A DNA stretch of 35,233 nt from Ignavibacteriales bacterium. Lineage in GTDB: Bacteria > Bacteroidota > Ignavibacteria > UBA10030 > UBA8401. The first letter of the stretch is position 1. Each line of letters opens with the position of its first letter. Below the pieces are notes generated by a model that made no database searches, was not told the DNA's origin, and was given only the letters and a program-made list of their open reading frames with translations. The translations under genes and the position numbers were made by a program. Shown one piece after another: positions 1 to 8,411 of this stretch. Location of the stretch: assembly GCA_026390635.1 (NCBI GenBank), contig JAPLFO010000145.1, positions 1-35,233 of the forward strand, in the 5' to 3' direction.

Positions 1-1
1 C

Positions 2-502
2 ATTACAATCGGCTGGGCAAACATGGATGCGCAATCCATGGGTGCATCGCTGAAAGAAAATGATGTGCTTGTGTCACTGTCGTTCGTTGCGAAAGTTGCG
101 AAGGGTTCAGTTGCATTGACAACGGCTGAAGGCAGCCAGTTCGCCGATGCAGAAGGCAACACACTTCACCTTGCAAAGTTGACAGCGAATACGGTTGAAA
201 TCGGTGCAGTTCCGAGCGTGTTTGAACTTGCCCAGAACTATCCGAATCCGTTCAATCCAACAACAACGATACGATTTGGGATACCAGCAACGAGCAACGT
301 GGTGCTGAAAATATTTGATATTGTTGGGAAAGAAGTTGTCGCCTTGGTGAACGGTGAACTGTCCGCCGGCTACTATAGCTATGAATGGAACGCATCAACA
401 AAGCCGAGTGGAATGTATTTCTATCGTATGACGGCGGCATCACAAAGTGGAGAGAAGAGGGAAGCATTCACTCAGGTAAGGAAGTTACTTTTGGTAAAGT
501 AA
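2..502 (+). CDS. C-terminal part of a secreted protein with T9SS type A sorting domain (5' partial)
   Basis: Frame is open to the window edge (ITIGWANMDAQ...); FELAQNYPNPFNPTTTIRFGIP...GMYFYRM...KLLLVK is a typical Por secretion/T9SS CTD. Confidence 0.85.
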   Translation: MTIGWANMDAQSMGASLKENDVLVSLSFVAKVAKGSVALTTAEGSQFADAEGNTLHLAKLTANTVEIGAVPSVFELAQNYPNPFNPTTTIRFGIPATSNVVLKIFDIVGKEVVALVNGELSAGYYSYEWNASTKPSGMYFYRMTAASQSGEKREAFTQVRKLLLVK

Positions 503-542
503 GAGAAGGTTGGACGGTAGAAAACTTGTGGAGCACCGATAG

Positions 543-615
543 TTGCCGCGCCGTCCCAACGAAATCTTTGACCCCGAAGGGTCCTTTGGACGGGTGAGCT
601 CAAGTCCTGCCCGCA
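543..615 (+). repeat. related hairpin spacer repeat, degenerate attC-like
   Basis: CCGTCCCAACGAAATCTTTGACCCCGAAGGGTCCTTTGGACGGGTGAGCTCAAGTCCTGCCCGC; CCGTCC/GGACGG and GACCC/GGGTC stems; 3' half aligns with the 1531-1610 element. Confidence 0.45.
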
Positions 616-652
616 AATAAGTGTTTACTGGGAAACTATCTCGGAGTGCACA

Positions 653-994
653 ATGGAACCATCAATCGCAATCAAACTCCGGCAGCAGCTTGAATCTTTG
701 AAGAAGTTCGAGCAATTAAATGCCTCAAGCAAATTCTCTTACTTTGGATATTTGGGTGAATTGTTCCTCGGCGTGATCATACTCGGGCAACTCCTTCTAA
801 GCAAAGGCACGGAAAAAATCACAATCGCTGGAATTCCTCATTTGATCGAGTGGATACTCTTCGTCATAGCGTTGGTATTGATATTTCATGCTCTCTACTT
901 AATATTCCGATTTCATTCTGACAAAAGGCTGAGGAAGATTTTGGAAGGAATTCTCTCCGACACGAATGAGAACCCGGAATCGCAGAAAGAGTAG
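653..994 (+). CDS. hypothetical small membrane protein (2 predicted TM segments)
   Basis: 113-aa ORF, hydrophobic segments LGELFLGVIILGQLLL and LIEWILFVIALVLIFHALYLI; purine-rich cggag upstream of ATG. Confidence 0.7.
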   Translation: MEPSIAIKLRQQLESLKKFEQLNASSKFSYFGYLGELFLGVIILGQLLLSKGTEKITIAGIPHLIEWILFVIALVLIFHALYLIFRFHSDKRLRKILEGILSDTNENPESQKE

Positions 995-1040
995 CTGTCC
1001 CAATGACCCTTTGTACAGAGCTCAAATCCGTTTGCACGCA
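995..1040 (+). repeat. short related spacer repeat, starts immediately after the 653-994 stop
   Basis: CTGTCCCAATGACCCTTTGTACAGAGCTCAAATCCGTTTGCACGC; shares TGTCCCAAYG and GCTCAARTCC with neighbours. Confidence 0.4.
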
Positions 1041-1060
1041 TCGGCGAAAGGAGTTTTTGC

Positions 1061-1195
1061 ATGAAACAACCTGAAACGGATCCGGTGCTTTTCGCTGCTT
1101 TTGTCGAAGCGGTGGATAATCAGCAAGGAGGCTTCGCTCAAGTCCTCTCGCCGGCCGGCAAATCGCAAGGACCTTTTAGGAAGGAGCAAAAATGA
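1061..1195 (+). CDS. possible 44-aa small ORF (MKQPETDPVLFAAFVEAVDNQQGGFAQVLSPAGKSQGPFRKEQK), stop overlaps next start (ATGA)
   Basis: Read directly: AAAGGAG 8 nt upstream of ATG at 1061; TGA at 1193-1195 overlaps ATG at 1192. Confidence 0.35.
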   Translation: MKQPETDPVLFAAFVEAVDNQQGGFAQVLSPAGKSQGPFRKEQK

Positions 1196-1512
1196 ACGGG
1201 AACACTTGTCCAAAATGCGGAAATCCGGTTATGACCTATAGGCGGTTTTTGCGTGAGGCTGAACCTTACAAGATTTCGGCTTGCGGAAGCTGTGATGCAA
1301 AACTACGACGCAGTCGGTTCGTCTATTTGTATCTATTGTTCATGTGTGTCGGCATAGCTGCGATCACCACTCCGCTGATACTTATCATGCTCACAGCTCA
1401 TATACCCATGTGGCTTGTATGGTTGGCAGTAATCGGTGTGCTTGGTTGTTGGGCTTTGTTTACCAATTATCTGGCATGGCGCCTCATTGGGTGGGTATCG
1501 GTGGAGGACTAA
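1192..1512 (+). CDS. hypothetical zinc-ribbon membrane protein
   Basis: CPKCGNP...CGSCD motif followed by two hydrophobic helices; AGGAAGGAG RBS upstream. Confidence 0.7.
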   Translation: MNGNTCPKCGNPVMTYRRFLREAEPYKISACGSCDAKLRRSRFVYLYLLFMCVGIAAITTPLILIMLTAHIPMWLVWLAVIGVLGCWALFTNYLAWRLIGWVSVED

Positions 1513-1530
1513 ATAGTGCACATCGTGACT

Positions 1531-1610
1531 GGCTAACAATTCGCTCATCCTGTCCAAAGGACACTTGGGGCCGAAGATCCTCTGGGCAGGTTAGATCAAG
1601 TCTGTTGGGT
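1531..1610 (+). repeat. attC-like imperfect palindrome (integron recombination-site candidate)
   Basis: GGCTAACAATTCG...CCTGTCCAAAGGA-loop-TCCTCTGGGCAGG...TCAAGTCTGTTGGGT; 3' GTTGGGT fits GTTRRRY, 5' TAACAATTC resembles R'' plus spacer; begins 19 bp after a stop codon. Confidence 0.5.
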
Positions 1611-1689
1611 GGAAAGGAAAAACATGTGACCAGTCGAAATGCAGTGCGTCTGTTGATGATCTTTGTCCAGGTCCATAGGAGAATATCAT

Positions 1690-2202
1690 ATGTTGCCGAG
1701 CAGCGAGAAGATTGGTTTCATTGCATTTCGATTGACTTCAGCATACCTCTTGATACGCGCAATGGACGTCCTGTCTTCATTTGGACTGTTTTTTGCAAAT
1801 ACCCATGACCAGTTGCCATCGCTCGATGCTCTCAAGCCGATGGTTGCGATGTATATCATTTGGTTCATTCTCTACATCGCTGCTGCAATCGTGTTGTGTT
1901 TGCAGTCAGAGAATGTGAGCAATTTCTTTTTGGGATCAATTCAGAATGATGAAACCGAGCCGTTGAAGATACAAAGAGGATATTTCGAAACGGTTGCCTA
2001 CAGCATTATGGGTGTTTACGTGCTTGCGACAACTTTTCCACATCTCGCAAGAATTCTCTACTCGTTTGCATTCTCGCATGGACCGTCTCCCGCGACGCTG
2101 CTCGAAATCGTTGGAACGATTGTTTCACTGTTTGTCGGAGCCATTTTGGTATTTAGAGCGAAAGCACTGCAATCGTTCATTCAGAGAGCTCGCGGCATGT
2201 GA
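1690..2202 (+). CDS. hypothetical multi-pass membrane protein
   Basis: ORF in track starts at 1663, but ATG at 1690 has AGGAG 7-9 nt upstream; several TM-like segments. Confidence 0.65.
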   Translation: MLPSSEKIGFIAFRLTSAYLLIRAMDVLSSFGLFFANTHDQLPSLDALKPMVAMYIIWFILYIAAAIVLCLQSENVSNFFLGSIQNDETEPLKIQRGYFETVAYSIMGVYVLATTFPHLARILYSFAFSHGPSPATLLEIVGTIVSLFVGAILVFRAKALQSFIQRARGM

Positions 2203-2210
2203 ATCCCGCG

Positions 2211-2250
2211 GCATAACAATTCAATCGATCCCGTCAACCAGCGGCACAAT
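2211..2250 (+). repeat. attC-like left half (R''/spacer) plus 7-bp stem; right R' box not recognisable
   Basis: GCATAACAATTCAA-TCGATCC...; arm pairs with GGATCGA just downstream (2251-2257); starts about 9 bp after stop of 1690-2202. Confidence 0.4.
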
Positions 2251-2285
2251 GGATCGACAAACCGCAACTATGAATCGGCAGAATT

Positions 2286-2855
2286 ATGACTGTTTCAACA
2301 ATTCTTGGATATACTGTCATTCTCTTCCCTATATCAGAGATAGCTCTTCTGATTTTCAAGCGAACCAAGAGATCATCGTCCGATATTGGAGATAAGGGTT
2401 CGCTGCGGCTTCTCTGGTTTGCGATAATCGTTTCAATCGGTGTCGCAGTAACACTTCAATGGCAGCCGATGACCGTTTTTCAAATATCGAGATCACTTGT
2501 AGATGTAGTAGCGCTTTGCCTGCTGAGTGGGGGCTTCATCGTTCGATGGATTTCAATTATCACGTTGGGCAGGATGTTTACTGTCAATGTCGCCATTCAA
2601 GAGAAGCATCATCTGGTCCAGAGCGGTATGTATAAGTATGTTCGCCATCCTTCTTACACGGGTATGCTTATTGAGTTTTTAGGGTTGTCCGTTTACTTCG
2701 GGACTTGGATCTGTTTGGCTGTTGTCATGGTGCCAATAACGATTGCACTATTGTATCGAATTCACTGTGAAGAAATGGTCTTGGCCAAGGAGTTTGGCAA
2801 ACAGTTTGAAGAGTATAAGGCGCATACAAAAGCCATTCTTCCGGGAATCGTATGA
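2286..2855 (+). CDS. isoprenylcysteine carboxyl methyltransferase (ICMT)-family membrane protein
   Basis: Motif MYKYVRHPSYTGMLIEFLG...RIHCEEMVLAKEFGKQFEEYKAHTKAILPGI is typical of the ICMT/PEMT family. Confidence 0.85.
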   Translation: MTVSTILGYTVILFPISEIALLIFKRTKRSSSDIGDKGSLRLLWFAIIVSIGVAVTLQWQPMTVFQISRSLVDVVALCLLSGGFIVRWISIITLGRMFTVNVAIQEKHHLVQSGMYKYVRHPSYTGMLIEFLGLSVYFGTWICLAVVMVPITIALLYRIHCEEMVLAKEFGKQFEEYKAHTKAILPGIV

Positions 2856-3012
2856 GGCATCTGCATCGCTGCTGCCTCTACGCGCCCGCACCGTGGAAGG
2901 GACGCCGTCCCAACGGGATTTGCGAACCCAGGGGGTTCTTCGACCGTGGAAAATCGCATGACTATGGAATGCACATCGAATGCTTCTTTTTTGTCACCAT
3001 CGCGAATAGGAG

Positions 3013-4002
3013 ATGACTATGATCGCTGCATGTAGATCACTGCTTCGGGATCATCGAATTATCTCGACACAACATGGCACGTACACTTGGTGCAAGAGTC
3101 TTTGTCTTGGTCTTATGTTTCTTGGGTTCGCGGCATTTAGTCCCACCCTATTATTCTGTGCCGACACGCTCAATGTAATTATCATCGTCGCTCACCCCGA
3201 TGAAGCGGAAGAGTACGCAGGCGGGACGGCGGCATTGCTCTCGGCAGCGGGGCATCGCGTGAAATTTCTCTCCGTCACAAATGGGGATGTGGGGCATTGG
3301 AACATGACAAAAGAAGCTCTGGCGGTTCGCCGCAGAGATGAAGCATTCGCCGCAGGCAAAATACTGGGAGCATCGTATGAGATATTTCCCTATCACGATG
3401 GCGAATTGGAAAACTCGGTGGAGCTGAGAAAAAGAGTTGTGAGGGCGATCCGGGGATGGAAGGCAGATATTGTTTTTAGTATCAAACCTGCATTTGGCGG
3501 CGGCCATCCGGACGAAATGGCATCGGGAATTGCTGTGCAGCAAGGTGCGGGACTTTCCTCGGCGCCATTGTTCATGCCTGAAATCCCGGCGCTGAAAAAG
3601 CGGCCATTGTTCCTGTGGATTCTCGACTACTATAGCAAAGCATTTCCTCATACTCCCGATCTGGTTATCCCCATCGATTCCACGATCGAGAAGAAATTGT
3701 TGTCCTTCAATGCGCACGCCTCGCAATTCTATGAATTTGCTCCCTGGCAGAAGGGAATTCTCGATCAGGTCCCTGCAACGTGGCCGGAAAGAAGGCTATT
3801 TTTGTTGAAGCATTATGAGGCCGATGTCGCGATCAGTGACGCGTCGCGTGGATGGCTGGTCAAGTGGTTTGGGGAAGAGAAAGGTAGAAAATTTCGTTAC
3901 GCGGAAGAATTTGAATTTCCTCACTACAGCCGGAAAACCGACAACGAAGAGTTGAAAAAAATGTTTTCAATACTTTTAACCCACACCGGAACAAAGAAAT
4001 AG
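3013..4002 (+). CDS. PIG-L family deacetylase (LmbE-like), exported
   Basis: VIIIVAHPDEAEEYAGGTAALLSAAGHRVKFLSVTNGDVGH and GGGHPDEMA motifs; N-terminal hydrophobic signal. Confidence 0.85.
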   Translation: MTMIAACRSLLRDHRIISTQHGTYTWCKSLCLGLMFLGFAAFSPTLLFCADTLNVIIIVAHPDEAEEYAGGTAALLSAAGHRVKFLSVTNGDVGHWNMTKEALAVRRRDEAFAAGKILGASYEIFPYHDGELENSVELRKRVVRAIRGWKADIVFSIKPAFGGGHPDEMASGIAVQQGAGLSSAPLFMPEIPALKKRPLFLWILDYYSKAFPHTPDLVIPIDSTIEKKLLSFNAHASQFYEFAPWQKGILDQVPATWPERRLFLLKHYEADVAISDASRGWLVKWFGEEKGRKFRYAEEFEFPHYSRKTDNEELKKMFSILLTHTGTKK

Positions 4003-4180
4003 CAGAGAGTACGCCTGTCCGACAGACCGCGGTTTCCGGGAAAACATCAGAGTGTGTTGGTTCGCCAATTGTATAGAAAACCACTTTGGTGTTTGTCGCA
4101 GACGCGCCGCTTCAGTGGAATGTTCCTGGCAGCAGTTGTGTGAACTCGTGGGTGAATCTTGCGATACCGCATCACCACTT

Positions 4181-5077
4181 TTACTTTTTCTCTTTCATCG
4201 GATTCTCCGAGCGGTCGTAAAATTCTTTCTGCAGTTTTTCAATTTCCACATCCTGCTTCACTTCACGGATAAATCTCACCAACTGATCCGTCTCAGCCTG
4301 CACCTGCAATTCCGCCAGTTCCTTGTTAATCACACTGCCGTCACCGGAATAGTGATTCGGATAGCGTGCATACCACCAGATGCCGGTGAACATATCATGC
4401 ATATGAGCGAGGCGTGCAAGGTTCTCGCCGGACTGATCGCCGGCCCGTTCGCTGTGCGCCAGATCGGGACGGTGCAGGAACATTTCTGAAGTCTCCGACT
4501 CCCCGGCGTGTCCGTCATTTACGGAATGCTTCAGCATCCTTGCCTTGCGCTCAACCGAAGAATCCGTTACCGGTTTGAAGAAAATGACCGCGTAGCTGCG
4601 GCGTTTCTCCAGTTGTGCCTGGCAGAAATATTGAAGGAAGGCATTGTTTCCTCCATGCCCGTTGACAAGGATGATCTTGGTGATGCCGTTGCGCCCCAGC
4701 TCATCGCATGTTTCCTGCAGAAGCTTCCAGACAATATCGGGACTGTAGGCAATTGTACCCGGCTGATGTTTCGCCTCAAATATTTGTCCGAAGTAATACT
4801 GGGGGAAGACGATGGCATATTCTTTCTTCGTTGCACGGGCGACGAGTTCACGCACATCCAGCAGATCTGTGCCGAGCGGCAGATGCGGACCATGTTTTTC
4901 GAGAATGCCCAGCGGAAGGATGCACACTCCTTTTGCCGATTGGACGGCACGGGAAAACTCAGGTGAAGTCAATTCCTCATAATGCACCGGAAGTCTTTGC
5001 GCTGACTGCGCCCGGGAAATAATTACGCTTCCCGAAAAAAGAAGCAACGCTGAGAGAACTATCAGGGATTCTTTCAT
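4181..5077 (-). CDS. creatininase family protein with signal peptide
   Basis: LPLGILEKHGPHLPLGTDLL...ILVNGHGGNNAFLQYF motifs. Confidence 0.85.
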   Translation of the reverse strand: MKESLIVLSALLLFSGSVIISRAQSAQRLPVHYEELTSPEFSRAVQSAKGVCILPLGILEKHGPHLPLGTDLLDVRELVARATKKEYAIVFPQYYFGQIFEAKHQPGTIAYSPDIVWKLLQETCDELGRNGITKIILVNGHGGNNAFLQYFCQAQLEKRRSYAVIFFKPVTDSSVERKARMLKHSVNDGHAGESETSEMFLHRPDLAHSERAGDQSGENLARLAHMHDMFTGIWWYARYPNHYSGDGSVINKELAELQVQAETDQLVRFIREVKQDVEIEKLQKEFYDRSENPMKEKK

Positions 5078-5224
5078 TGTGTACGCCTCATCGATGGAGG
5101 TTTCCGCCTTTTGAGAGAATGGAAAACAGGGCGGAAGTAATATACGATTTTTTCAGAAGAGAGGAAAAATGATAGCGTGAATCGGTGTTGAAATCATAGT
5201 GCACGAAATAATTGCCGGCCCGAA

Positions 5225-6241
5225 CTATTGCGGGGATTTTAGCCGATTGATGAGCGCTGCGTCGATCCAATAGATCGCCGGATTCCCGTTTCCCGGTTGA
5301 TTGTGCATTTCAAACATGTTTTTGCGGGTGAGCTTGCCTACTGGATTTTGTCCGGCAAGATTCAAACGCGGCGACATAAAGAAGAAATACTTGCCATCTC
5401 TCGATACATAGGGAGAATACTCATTGTCCGTCTTCGTATTGACCGCATCCCCCATGTTTACCGGCTCACTCCATGTATCATCGGAATTTCTGAACGCAAT
5501 ATAATAATCCGTCCGCCCCTTACTGTCCTTCCGTCCAATTACCGGCACGATGATATAGCTTTCATCGGGAGCAATGAAAGCATTGAATTGCGCCTGGCCG
5601 CAATTCACCTCTGGGGGAAGTTTTTCAGGCGCCTGATACCGGCCATCGCGAAGCCGCGAACGATATATGTCATTGGCGGTTCGTCCCACCGTTTTAGTGA
5701 AGTAGAGCGTGCCGTCATCGGTCACGGATGGAAAGTATTCGCCCTCCGGCGTGTTCACCGGTGCACCAAGATTCTTCGGGTCTCCCCATCCGTCCGCGGT
5801 CCGCTCCATCACCCAGATATCGTAGTCGCTCTCCGTCATTTCCTTGCCCGGTGCCGGTCTATTGGAAGAGAAGAAGAACTTCTTTCCGTCCGGAGAAATG
5901 CATGGCTCGACGGTTTTGTACGAGGGAATCGCTGCAAACGATGCCACTTCCGGTTCGGTCCAGCGGCCATTGACGAGTTTTGTGACCATTATGGTGCTGT
6001 AGATATATTGCCCTACGACGGCACCGAAATAGATCTCTTTTCCGTCCGGCGTGATTGCGATGTCACGCGTAAATAGTCCCGTGGAAACAATGCCCGGTGC
6101 AAAGATCACGGCCGAATCGCCGGGCGGCGGCTGACCGAGATATGGTCCCGTCAGAACCGGAAAATTATTTTGACCTGCACAGGGAACGGCAATGATGACA
6201 AACCAGATAAGGATATTGATGACGATGGAGAATCTTCTCAT
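5225..6241 (-). CDS. PD40/TolB-like beta-propeller protein
   Basis: Repeated ITPDGKEIYFGA / ISPDGKKFFFSSNR / VTDDGTLYFTK / VSRDGKYFFFMSPR blades; start at MRRFSIVINILIWF (signal peptide) preferred over the longer GTG ORF. Confidence 0.75.
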   Translation of the reverse strand: MRRFSIVINILIWFVIIAVPCAGQNNFPVLTGPYLGQPPPGDSAVIFAPGIVSTGLFTRDIAITPDGKEIYFGAVVGQYIYSTIMVTKLVNGRWTEPEVASFAAIPSYKTVEPCISPDGKKFFFSSNRPAPGKEMTESDYDIWVMERTADGWGDPKNLGAPVNTPEGEYFPSVTDDGTLYFTKTVGRTANDIYRSRLRDGRYQAPEKLPPEVNCGQAQFNAFIAPDESYIIVPVIGRKDSKGRTDYYIAFRNSDDTWSEPVNMGDAVNTKTDNEYSPYVSRDGKYFFFMSPRLNLAGQNPVGKLTRKNMFEMHNQPGNGNPAIYWIDAALINRLKSPQ

Positions 6242-6328
6242 CACCTTCCCATCATTGCAGACGTTATTTTTGTGGTACGTAGCCATAGAGAACATTCGAC
6301 GTCGAGGAAAACTTAGAGAGAATATCTT

Positions 6329-6370
6329 CGTTCCCACGTCGATCTACGGCTCGTAGAGAGCGTGGGAACG
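6329..6370. repeat. nested palindrome, 10-bp perfect outer arms
   Basis: CGTTCCCACG-TCGAT-CTACG-GCT-CGTAG-AGAG-CGTGGGAACG. Confidence 0.75.
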
Positions 6371-6443
6371 AGAGTCCTTGCGTAATCCATTCACCTGAGT
6401 AATCTGTGATCCAATCTTTTATCTTCGCTACGACCGGAATGCT

Positions 6444-8348
6444 CTATTTCCTCTTGTTCAGAATCTTTTCCATCTCATCGATCGCACGGTTCACTTTCTT
6501 CATGGTGAGCTGGAACGGCTCCGGGCTGGTGAGATCCACGCCTGCATTTTGCAGGAGCGTGATCGGGTAGTCCGAACCTCCCATGGAGAGGAAATTCAGA
6601 TAGCGTTCGGTAGCCGGTTTATCTCCAGCCATCACCTTCTCGGAAAGCGCAGATGAAGCGATCAATCCGGTTGAATATTGGTACACATAGAACGTCCGAT
6701 AGAAATGCGGCACCACCGCCCATTCGGACTGAATGGGATTGTCAACGATACAGACTCCTTTGTCGTGGCCGTAGTATTTTCTGGTAATCTCCAAATACAG
6801 CGCGTTGAGTTTGTCTCCGGTCAGCGCTTCTCCCTTTTCGGCCAGCTCGTGGATCGCCAGTTCGAATTCAGCAAACTGCACCTGTCGGAACAGTGTTCCC
6901 TTCACTGCATCCAGATAGTTGCCCAGAATGGCAAGTCGTTCATCGTCATCCTTGATCTTTTTCAGCATGTAGTCGTTCAGCAGCGCCTCATTGAACGTGG
7001 AGGCGACTTCCGCAAGGAAAATCGGATAGCCTGCATTCGTAAACGGCTGCTTCTTGGTCGAAAAGTAGCTGTGCATCGTATGACCAAGTTCATGGGCCAA
7101 TGTCGCCATATCGTCGTACTTGCCGTTATAGTTCATGAGCATGTACGGATGGACGTCATAGAGACCTCCCTGCGAGTAGGCACCGTTCCTCTTCCCTTCC
7201 GTGGGATACATATCCACCCAGCGTTCGCTGAACGCCTTTTTCGTTACTGCAGCATATTCATTCCCCAGCGGAGTGAGTGATGCAAGTACGTTGGCTTCCG
7301 CTTCATCGACCGAAAATTTCGCATTCACCTTGCTCACCAACGGCACGTAGAGATCATAATAGTGCAGCTCGGCAACGCCCAGCATCCTCTTGCGCAGCGC
7401 GAGGTACCGGTGGAATGTTTCAAGATTTGCGTTGACATTTTTAATCAGGCTTCGGTACACATCGAGGGGAATATTGTCTCCGTCCAGAGCGCTTTGCAGC
7501 GACGATTCATACTTGCGCGCCTTCATGGTGAACATGTCGGACTTTACCTGCTCATACAACTGTGTGCCGAATGTTCTCCGGAAATCGTTGATCTTGGCGA
7601 AATAAACATCAAACACTTTCTTCCGGTCCTCCCGGTTATCGGATGTGCGGTAGAGATTGAATCCGATTCTGTCGATCAACACGGTTTTTCCATCACTCAG
7701 CGTTATCTTCTCATAGGGAAACTCTGCGTCGGTGAAGATTGAATAGATACCCGCAGCCGCGCCGGTGACAAGACTTGCATCCGCAAGGATCTTTTCTTCC
7801 CCTTCTGTTCCGGTGTGCTGCTTTGTCCGGAGCAGATCGGAGAGTTTGTGTCTGTAGATTTCAAGCTTCTTCTCTCTTATATAGAACGACTCGAGTACCG
7901 CGGCGTCGATGGTGAGAATTTCCGGCTGGACAAAAGAGGCCGAAGCACCGAATGCCGATCCAACCTGCGAGATTTCCTGCCGCATCCCAAGATATTTTGA
8001 ATCCCGTGTATCTATGTCTGACGCAAAGCTGGCATAGATTGCTAGGCGGGCATATTCCTTCCCGAGCAGGTCAAGAGACTCCATGCACTGAAGAAGATTT
8101 TGTGCGGATTTGCCGAGTGTTCCTTTGAACTTTTCCACACGCGGAAATTCCGCGGCAAATTTCTCCTTCGCCTGCCGCCATGCTTCATCGGATGAATAAA
8201 TGTCTGTAAGATTCCACTTATATTTGTCGGCAATTTTGGACCGGTCCCGTTCCTGCGCCCATGCAATTGTGGAACCGGCATAGAGCAGGATCATGGCACC
8301 AGCGGTAACTAGTTCAAACATGCTCATGCAGAACACCTTTCTTTTCAT
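6444..8348 (-). CDS. pepF: oligoendopeptidase F-like M3 metallopeptidase with N-terminal signal sequence
   Basis: DMATLAHELGHTMHSYFS zinc motif; full-length M3B architecture. Confidence 0.88.
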   Translation of the reverse strand: MKRKVFCMSMFELVTAGAMILLYAGSTIAWAQERDRSKIADKYKWNLTDIYSSDEAWRQAKEKFAAEFPRVEKFKGTLGKSAQNLLQCMESLDLLGKEYARLAIYASFASDIDTRDSKYLGMRQEISQVGSAFGASASFVQPEILTIDAAVLESFYIREKKLEIYRHKLSDLLRTKQHTGTEGEEKILADASLVTGAAAGIYSIFTDAEFPYEKITLSDGKTVLIDRIGFNLYRTSDNREDRKKVFDVYFAKINDFRRTFGTQLYEQVKSDMFTMKARKYESSLQSALDGDNIPLDVYRSLIKNVNANLETFHRYLALRKRMLGVAELHYYDLYVPLVSKVNAKFSVDEAEANVLASLTPLGNEYAAVTKKAFSERWVDMYPTEGKRNGAYSQGGLYDVHPYMLMNYNGKYDDMATLAHELGHTMHSYFSTKKQPFTNAGYPIFLAEVASTFNEALLNDYMLKKIKDDDERLAILGNYLDAVKGTLFRQVQFAEFELAIHELAEKGEALTGDKLNALYLEITRKYYGHDKGVCIVDNPIQSEWAVVPHFYRTFYVYQYSTGLIASSALSEKVMAGDKPATERYLNFLSMGGSDYPITLLQNAGVDLTSPEPFQLTMKKVNRAIDEMEKILNKRK

Positions 8349-8411
8349 AGAGAGACCCGATCATTTTATTGAGTAGAAATGTAGTTAATTACTCGTCAAA
8401 AGAAAAGACAG

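Noticed and set aside
1344-1808. 154-aa + strand ORF overlapping the zinc-ribbon and next membrane gene
   Set aside because: Out-of-frame overlap with two better ORFs that have RBSs and TM segments; it reads straight through the attC-like spacer.
503-3012. CRISPR array from the repeated spacers
   Set aside because: Repeats are imperfect, 400+ bp apart and separated by genes; no regular short repeat-spacer pattern.
5297-6076. 259-aa + strand ORF opposite the PD40 gene
   Set aside because: Arg/His/Ile-rich shadow translation; the opposite strand has clear beta-propeller repeats.
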